Made by a program: the position numbers and the translations under genes
The notes under the pieces: generated by a model
Database searches by the model: none
What the model was told of the DNA's origin: nothing
The model's input: the letters and a program-made list of their open reading frames with translations, nothing else
Part shown: piece after piece, positions 61,854-64,000 of the stretch
Numbering within the stretch: position 1 is the first letter of the stretch
Layout: the number at the start of each line of letters is the position of its first letter
Assembly (NCBI GenBank): GCA_014898425.1
Contig: RCSZ01000002.1
Coordinates: 1,364,001-1,428,000 of the forward strand
From: Botryotinia globosa
Taxonomy: Eukaryota > Ascomycota > Leotiomycetes > Helotiales > Sclerotiniaceae
Direction: 5' to 3'
Length of the DNA stretch: 64,000 bases

Positions 61854-63674
61854 TCAACGACGATGCGCATAAGGATCTCCTATCGGCTCTCGGTCTCTGT
61901 ATCGATCTCTCCCACGATCATGATTGGGACTACGACTTCGACTATCGCGAGGTTCTCGGGAACCTCGATTATCGTAGTCGTGTCTAGTTCCATTCCTATG
62001 TCGTGGACGATCGTCTCGACGATCATCTCGCGGCAGTGGACGATCATCTCGTGGTGGACGGTCGTCTCGAGGTGGACGATCATCTCTTGGTCGCCTGTTC
62101 GTGTTATAACTTGGAATATACGTATCGATATTCCCACCACCACCTCCGGCTCTGCTGCGAGGAAGAGACGCGTGCTCACGATCACGATGGCCACGGCCAT
62201 CTAGATCTTGAGATCTGGATCGGTGACCATGTGAATCTGATCTTCCACCGTCATAAGCGAAATCAGTGGGCGGTGGTGGTCGTGGTGGTAAACCTCGATC
62301 ATCTCTTCTCCAAGCTGGTTTGCGATCATCGTATTGTTGATGCGGCGGGCCACTATTTCTGTAACCACCGTGTGGAGGAGGGGGAGGGTAGCGACCGTTT
62401 TGATGACTTCGATTACTGGAGTAGTTATCATATCCTTGCCCGCTTCCATTTCGGTCCCACTGGTCCGGTCCCATGCCTACATCGCCTCCCTTGGGAGGTG
62501 GTGGGGCCTGTTTTTGGCCCCGATGCTGCTTTGAATCGAATTCATGTGATGATTCTAAGATCGGTATGTCGTGCGGGTCTAGCGGTAAAGGAGAGTTTTT
62601 GAAGTATGGGTGCTTTAATGCATCAATCGCGTTGGTGCGCTTTTTCCAATCGAGCTTAAGCAATTCCTGCAATAGAGAGATAGCGCCTGAGCCTTGTTCT
62701 CGAAATTTCTGTGCTAATGTCGAAGGGCGCGGTGGGCTGAAGTTGAGTCCTTGAGCTTTGGGTAACAATCTCCATCCAGGCATGTTCTCCTCGTTGGGAG
62801 TGCCACACAAGTCGAAAATTAGTTTAAGCTGCTGCTCCTCGCTCTCGCCTTGGAGAATTGGTTTTCCAAGGAACATTTCGCCAAAGACGCAACTGGTGAT
62901 CATTAGTTAAATTTCGAAATCAAGGTGTTAAACATACCCGACTCCCCAAATATCAATCGCTGGCGTATAGTTTTGCAATTCCAAAAAAAGTTCCGGAGGA
63001 CGGTACCATCTTGTAACCACTACAACAGTATAATGCGCTTTTGCTTCTCCATTTCCCTTTCCTGCAACTGGCACAGGCTCATTATAGTGTCGCGCCAGAC
63101 CAAAATCGGCAATTTGAAGTATACCTTTATTGTTGATCAATATATTTGCAGCTTTGATGTCTCGGTGAAGAATATTGTTGTTGTGAATGAATTCCATCCC
63201 TTTGAGTAGCTGCAGCATATAACACTTGATTTGTGGTTCCGTAAAATGAATATTCGGGTTCTTCAAAAGGCCTGATAAATCGTGGTCGAAGTAGGGAGTG
63301 ACCATATACATAATGGCCTTCTTCTTCTTATCGCTATTCTTCTGCGGGTGCTCGACGGCCATCTCTTCGAGACTCAGGACATTTTCGTGCGAAAGGAGTT
63401 TAAGGGTTTTGATTTCGCGAAGAGCTGTGATTGGAAATCCATCCTTCTCGTTGATCATCAGGATCTTTTTCAGAGCAACAACCATGCCAGTTTTTTTGGA
63501 TTTGGCTTTGTGTACTTCTCCAAATGTACCCTCTCCGATTTTTCCCATGACCTCATAATCTGAAATTCTGGAGCAACCGCGAAATGAGCTTTGCGCCCGA
63601 GTATGATGGCGCGCATGCTCTGGAGTACAGGTGCCATTGGTAGCTTGCGGCGCTGGTCGTGATGGGGTCGCCAT
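61854..63674 (-). CDS. BUR1/CDK9-like cyclin-dependent kinase
   Basis: Two exons: 63674-62938 and 62892-61854, giving 591 residues. The kinase domain spans about residues 40-330: glycine loop GEGTFGEV (47-54), catalytic Lys69 in VALKK, the cyclin-binding helix PITALRE (81-87), HRDIKAAN (170-177), DFG (190-192) and T-loop Thr221 in [18 protein letters not shown] is the signature of CDK9/Bur1, the kinase that with its cyclin (Bur2 in yeast) phosphorylates the RNA polymerase II tail and Spt5 in the nucleus to promote elongation. The C-terminal 220 residues are disordered: a Gln/Pro/Gly-rich part, then Arg/Asp repeats (RDDRPP units, DNA at about 61990-62090) and an RS/RD-like tail ending YAHRR. 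All catalytic residues are present. Start chosen as the first Met upstream of the kinase domain; the gene lies next to the repeat island but is unaffected by RIP. Confidence 0.93.
62893..62937 (-). other. Intron of the BUR1-like gene
   Basis: A 45-base intron with donor GTATGT and acceptor CACCAG; an ACTAAT branch-like site lies just before the acceptor. Splicing joins GG|T in frame and gives IDIWGVG-CVFGEM across the junction, the expected kinase subdomain IX sequence (DIWGVGCV). Confidence 0.93.
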
Positions 63675-64000
63675 TCTGGCAGAAAACGAAGATGGAAACA
63701 GGGAACCTTGTTGTGTGCGCGTAGATTATCGAGTATGCGATCTTGCAGTTGTGGATTTCGAGAGTTTTCTTCGAAAAGAAATGACGTCTGTCTCGAATGG
63801 TGTTCGATGAGAGGGTAGATAGATAAAACTAAAGCTTCGATTTCAGGGCTCGTGTTGCGAGGTTATGATTGATCTTGACAGCATTGTTGCCTTCCCCAGT
63901 ACAATAGGGAGCGGAAAGACAGTAGGAAAGAGATTGATTTTGATGAAGAAAATTTATAGTACAGTACACAATAGAAAAAGTGAATTAATTACAAAGGTTC
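63675..64000 (-). promoter_or_regulatory. Upstream region of the BUR1-like gene
   Basis: Normal-composition sequence with no open frame; presumably 5' untranslated region and promoter. No TATA box or known factor site could be supported. Confidence 0.35.

Noticed and set aside
61880..62754. Several open frames overlapping the BUR1 C-terminal coding region on both strands
   Set aside because: Shadows produced by the GC-rich Arg/Asp/Pro repeat region; the kinase frame explains the sequence.

Overview
The window is nuclear DNA of a filamentous ascomycete (Pezizomycotina; Leotiomycetes is my guess from gene resemblance, not proven). Evidence: short GT..AG introns of 45-85 bases, a BUR1-type kinase, a DUF3632 gene, a pogo-type transposon with a C-terminal zinc knuckle, and about 50 kb of extremely AT-rich retrotransposon relics. 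In these relics Gln and Trp codons have become stops (CAA/CAG to TAA/TAG, TGG to TGA), the pattern left by repeat-induced point mutation (RIP).

Layout. 1-330 is an AT-rich relic. 330-9180 is ordinary-composition DNA: an old tandem duplication of an unknown coding segment (about 540-2060), a five-exon chromo-like plus SANT/Myb-like gene broken by two stops (2768-4717), a complete but decayed pogo element with TA target duplication (5301-7115), a degenerate unknown coding segment (7389-7859) and an intact DUF3632 gene (7893-8969, minus). 61160-64000 is again gene space with a BUR1/CDK9-like kinase (61854-63674, minus).

Between them, 9.2-61.1 kb is a RIP-degraded island. It contains an exact 80-base tandem repeat (about 13.96-14.69 kb) and two nests of LTR retrotransposons that I could resolve by LTRs and target duplications. 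Nest 1: a minus-strand Ty1/copia element (outer B) carries a plus-strand copy of the same family (inner B, 21024-33625, 235-base LTRs, TSD GGTTG), which carries a minus-strand Ty3/gypsy element (A1, 24774-31354, 150-base LTRs, TSD TACAT). Nest 2: a minus-strand gypsy element (D, about 35504-51791) is split in its reverse transcriptase by a 10.7-kb plus-strand gypsy element (C, 38673-49382, 240-base LTRs, TSD GTAT). Next to it a fold-back element (E, arms 51792-51973 and 58811-58992) carries a second A copy (A2, 52206-58809, TSD AATAG).

Most unusual points: (1) a 25-base palindrome (AACTTTGCTA, 5 bases, its inverse) found at least 13 times in four different retroelement families; (2) an extra open frame of about 880 codons between integrase and the 3' LTR of element C; (3) RIP fades at insertion junctions, which dates RIP after the nesting. 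No tRNA, rRNA or CRISPR was seen. All retroelement reading was by eye; domain limits inside them are approximate.
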